Assembly (NCBI RefSeq): GCF_001418345.1
Contig: NZ_LIPW01000003.1
Span: forward strand, 186,001 to 250,000
Direction of reading: 5' to 3'
DNA length: 64,000 bases
Origin: Pseudidiomarina woesei
Lineage (GTDB): Bacteria; Pseudomonadota; Gammaproteobacteria; Enterobacterales; Alteromonadaceae
The notes under the pieces are model-generated. The model did no database searches. It was not told the origin of the DNA and was given only the letters and a program-made list of their open reading frames with translations. Below are positions 61,323 to 64,000 of the stretch, piece by piece. Within the stretch, counting starts at the first letter, position 1; each line of letters starts with the position of its first letter. A program made the position numbers and the translations under genes.

Positions 61323-63788
61323 TTAAAAAATAGAGTCGTCGTCAGCAAAGATATCTTTGTTTGACGACTTCTGTTCGGCATATTCAGTCGGCGCGGTACC
61401 TGGTAAGAAATACTCGAATCGCGTCGTGTAATCATTCTTACGGCTTAATTTACCGGTAGCTAAGTCAATACGTGCCATAACGAGCCCTGGGGGCACTTGA
61501 AACGGCTGTATATCGGCGTCTTCAAGCGCAGTTTCCATATAGTCTATCCACATTGGTAGCGCCGTTTTGGCGCCGCCTTCAGCGCCGCTGATAGGCTGCT
61601 CTTGTTGATCAAGGTTTTCGTTCATGGTGGTACTACCGAGCGCCCGTTCCAAGTTGTCAAAACCAACCCAAGCAGTTGTCACCAATCCACTCACGTAACC
61701 TGAGAACCAAGTGTCTTTGCTGTCGTTGGTAGTCCCTGTTTTACCAACAATATTTCGCCCTGCTAACTCTACAATTTTGTCTGAGCGTTGAATACGCCAA
61801 GCGGTACCATTCCAACCGGTGCGGTGCTGCCAACTACCACCACCCCACACGGCAGACTGCATAGCTTCCGTTATTAAATATGCGTTCTGTTCGGTAATCA
61901 CCCGCGGCGCTTGAACCACCTCACGATCATTTTCTTCTTCGCACAATACACAAGCCACGGCTGGGCGCGCGGTATAAACCACCTCGTCATCGTCATTCAC
62001 AATTCGGTCAATGAAATATGGGTTCACCAAGTACCCGCCGTTGGCAAATACCGCATAACCCCGCGCAACTTCAAGCGGGGTTTGTGACGATGAACCCAGC
62101 GACAACGATTCATTACGAGGCAGCTCGTCAATTGGAAAGCCAAAGCGCGTTAAATACTCAACGGTAGTATCAATACCTAACGCGCGTATGAGCCGCACTG
62201 AAACCACGTTTTTAGATTTTGCCAGTGCTTGGCGCACACGAATCGGCCCCTCATAAACATCGGGTGAGTTACGCGGCCGCCAAGCGATACCGCTACCCGG
62301 GCTCCATTGATTAATTGGCGCGTCGTTCACTAAGGTTGCTAAGGTAAACCCGTTTTCTAGTGCTGCCGAGTAAATGAATGGCTTCACGTTTGAGCCAATT
62401 TGCCGCTCGGCTTGAATGGCTCGGTTAAATTGGCTCATTGCAAAGCTATATCCACCCACAGCAGCAGCAATACTACCGTCTTGCGGGCGCAACGAAATAA
62501 TCGCACCACTGGGCTCTGGTATTTGGGCTAAGCGCAAGCCTTGTTCTGTTGCACGCACTCGAATCAATTCACCCGGCGCCAATATGTCTCCGGCAGTTTT
62601 CGGTGCCGGACCTTGACGGTCTGCATGCATATACGGGCGTGCCCAAGCTAACCCCTGCCAAGCAATTTCTCGCGGGCTGCCGCTTGCCGTAAGCACCAAC
62701 GCAGCTTGCTCGGTCACACCTAGCACCACAGCTGGCACCGTTAAGCCAATGGTTTGCTGCTTGTTTAGGTAGTCACGAATGTCATCGTGTTGCCAGGCCT
62801 CTTCATTCGGTTGCCACAACACCGCTTCTGCACCACGATACCCATGGCGCTCGTCGTAGCCGTGCAAATTTAGCTGCACCGCACGCTGCGCAGCCCGCTG
62901 TTGCTTCGCGTTCACAGTGGTGTATACCTTGTAACCGGCATTATAGGCAGTTTCTTCGCCGTAGCGAGAAACCATATCGGCGCGTACCATTTCCGCCAAA
63001 TACGGGGCACTCATAGTCACTTCAGCACCGTGTAGCCGTGTTTCAATGGGTTCATTCAGAGCCGCTTGGTATTGCGCTTGTGTGATAACGTTTTCTGCCA
63101 GCATTCGCCCTAAAACGACAGCTCGGCGCTCACGTGCACGCTCAGGGTTAGAAATGGGGTTCATGGTGGACGGTGCTTTGGGCAAACCTGCGATCATGGC
63201 CATTTGCGCCAAGGTAAGATCTTTCACGTCTTTGCCATAATAAACTTGCGCTGCCGCCCCAATACCATGTGCGCGGTGACCAAAGGTGATTTTGTTCAGG
63301 TATAACTCGAGTATTTCGTCTTTGCTAAGCTCGCGCTCCATGTGCAACGAGATAAACGCTTCTTTTATTTTTCGTGTCCAGGTTTGCTCGAAGCTTAGAT
63401 AAACATTTCGCGCCAGCTGCTGGGTGATGGTGCTACCACCCCCTTGAATTTCACCAGTGGTTAACAGCAATGCGAATGCTCGCGCCACGCCTATAGGGTC
63501 AATGCCGAAGTGATCATAAAAGCGCTGGTCTTCGGTGGCTAAGAAAGCGTTGATTAATGGTTGCGGAATCTCCTCTAATTTCAGAGGAATACGACGAATT
63601 TCGCCAAACTGTGCAATGAGTTCACCGTCTGATGAGTACACCTGCATAGGTGTTTGCAACCGCACGTCTTTCAATTCAGCTACGGTGGGCAGCTCATCTT
63701 GCCAATAGAAGTACAAGCCAACAACTGTGATTGTCCCTAGAACTGTTAGCGCTGCAAAAACTGCCAGCATCCACTTTATAATTTTCAA
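61323..63788 (-). CDS. mrcA: Penicillin-binding protein 1A
   Basis: An 821-residue class A PBP. It has a short cytoplasmic tail, TM at about 8-28 (VFAALTVLGTITVVGLYFYW), a glycosyltransferase 51 domain (LATEDQRFYDHFGIDPIGVA; GGSTITQQLARNVYLS), the OB/ODD-like insertion and a transpeptidase domain with SxxK in IGSNVKPFIYSAA, SxN in KSKNVVSVRLI and VGKTGTTNDSKDTWF. Convergent with metL three bases apart. In related genomes pilM-Q is divergent from this gene, but the window ends before it. Confidence 0.96.
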   Translation of the reverse strand: MKIIKWMLAVFAALTVLGTITVVGLYFYWQDELPTVAELKDVRLQTPMQVYSSDGELIAQFGEIRRIPLKLEEIPQPLINAFLATEDQRFYDHFGIDPIGVARAFALLLTTGEIQGGGSTITQQLARNVYLSFEQTWTRKIKEAFISLHMERELSKDEILELYLNKITFGHRAHGIGAAAQVYYGKDVKDLTLAQMAMIAGLPKAPSTMNPISNPERARERRAVVLGRMLAENVITQAQYQAALNEPIETRLHGAEVTMSAPYLAEMVRADMVSRYGEETAYNAGYKVYTTVNAKQQRAAQRAVQLNLHGYDERHGYRGAEAVLWQPNEEAWQHDDIRDYLNKQQTIGLTVPAVVLGVTEQAALVLTASGSPREIAWQGLAWARPYMHADRQGPAPKTAGDILAPGELIRVRATEQGLRLAQIPEPSGAIISLRPQDGSIAAAVGGYSFAMSQFNRAIQAERQIGSNVKPFIYSAALENGFTLATLVNDAPINQWSPGSGIAWRPRNSPDVYEGPIRVRQALAKSKNVVSVRLIRALGIDTTVEYLTRFGFPIDELPRNESLSLGSSSQTPLEVARGYAVFANGGYLVNPYFIDRIVNDDDEVVYTARPAVACVLCEEENDREVVQAPRVITEQNAYLITEAMQSAVWGGGSWQHRTGWNGTAWRIQRSDKIVELAGRNIVGKTGTTNDSKDTWFSGYVSGLVTTAWVGFDNLERALGSTTMNENLDQQEQPISGAEGGAKTALPMWIDYMETALEDADIQPFQVPPGLVMARIDLATGKLSRKNDYTTRFEYFLPGTAPTEYAEQKSSNKDIFADDDSIF

Positions 63789-63890
63789 GAAACCGCCCCT
63801 TTTTTTCCTTTCGGCTATACTGTTTTACAGGTTGCGCAAATTACGTTCATATTATAGAAAGATAACAGTAGAAACGTAATGTTTATTTAG
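63789..63890. other. Intergenic region upstream of mrcA
   Basis: It holds the mrcA promoter region but no convincing -35/-10 pair. An 8-bp inverted repeat ATTACGTT (63840-63847) and AACGTAAT (63873-63880) flanks 25 bases. A CTGT-TTT-ACAG repeat lies near 63820. No ORF or RNA gene was recognised. Confidence 0.45.
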
Positions 63891-63914
63891 ATTGTGCAAA
63901 GAACTTTGCACAAT
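63891..63914. promoter_or_regulatory. Near-perfect 24-bp palindrome
   Basis: Arms ATTGTGCAAAG (63891-63901) and CTTTGCACAAT (63904-63914) with a two-base AA centre, between mrcA and the gene expected to start just right of the window. It could be an operator for a dimeric regulator or a structured RNA element. The gap continues to the edge with AGGGGAG at 63992-63998, a possible ribosome-binding site. Confidence 0.55.
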
Positions 63915-64000
63915 GCTTACCTTTCTGCTTAATATGAGGTTCGGCATAGAACAATTTTAATAATATAATGCCGGAACACCGGTCCACTTTAGGGGAGCAT

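Noticed and set aside
1-64000. tRNA, rRNA or prophage genes
   Set aside because: No cloverleaf-like segment, rRNA-like stretch, integrase, capsid or terminase frame was recognised in any gap.

Overview
The window is a chromosomal segment of a gammaproteobacterium. The best guess is a marine Alteromonadales of the Idiomarina type. This rests on an argininosuccinate lyase fused to a GNAT N-acetylglutamate synthase domain, several small families common in that order (DUF3081-like, DUF2959, DUF4124), complete histidine-utilisation genes, and gene neighbourhoods also found in E. coli (yicC-rph-pyrE; glnA-ntrB-ntrC; yihY-dtd-yiiD; rraA-hslU-hslV-ftsN; priA/rpmE/metJ/metL/argCBH; cpxRA with fieF). 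The genus call is inference. No rRNA, tRNA, CRISPR array, prophage or complete IS was seen.

Region 1 (about 1-3850) is the accessory, decayed part. It holds an incomplete secreted-protein gene, a scrap of a Fic-family gene, a frameshifted RelE-like toxin gene, an SDR gene reduced to its two ends, one intact toxin-antitoxin pair (1248-1843), yedK, an orphan antitoxin C-terminus, rlmA, and the tail of a membrane protein.

Region 2 (3850-12150) holds yicC, rph and pyrE with GTAG-headed REP palindromes abutting stop codons, a secreted cyanophycinase-like protein, a divergent periplasmic solute-binding-like protein, trmL, fieF and pldB. Region 3 (12150-19240) is regulatory: cpxR-cpxA-pldB in one operon with a Cpx box upstream, then glnA-DUF4124-ntrB-ntrC behind a textbook sigma-54 promoter with two NtrC sites. 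Region 4 (19240-36170) holds an RND efflux pair, a two-gene PepSY/NqrF-like redox operon, a CNNM protein, typA, a translationally coupled Gre-C-fold/27-codon gene pair, trhA, an AcrR-like repressor with an AcrR-type operator, an FMN reductase, a DUF2959 lipoprotein, an SDR, and yihY-dtd-yiiD-dksA-like.

Region 5 (36170-42950) is the hut cluster. hutC-hutU-hutH run on the minus strand and hutI diverges, with a 12-bp perfect palindrome between hutC and hutI. hutG has been displaced to sit 6 bp behind rraA. Region 6 (43050-51480) is housekeeping: hslVU with a sigma-32-like promoter, ftsN, argS, priA, a malic enzyme and rpmE. Its intergenic spaces carry heptamer-based hairpin repeats. Region 7 (51800-57620) is the arginine operon argC-B-F-G-H(A), with an ARG box inside its promoter. 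A second HigBA-type module (57727-58319) lies between argH(A) and metJ. metL follows divergently behind tandem met boxes, then mrcA (PBP1a), and the window ends in a control region with a near-perfect 24-bp palindrome.

Nitrogen is the recurring theme. Glutamine synthetase under NtrBC, histidine degradation to glutamate, and arginine synthesis starting from glutamate lie in the same 40 kb. I found no wholly new multigene system that I can defend. The most unusual items are the toxin/antitoxin graveyard, the stop-codon-associated REPs, the heptamer hairpins, the cyanophycinase-like protein with altered catalytic residues, and two very short ORFs near 29.1-29.8 kb.
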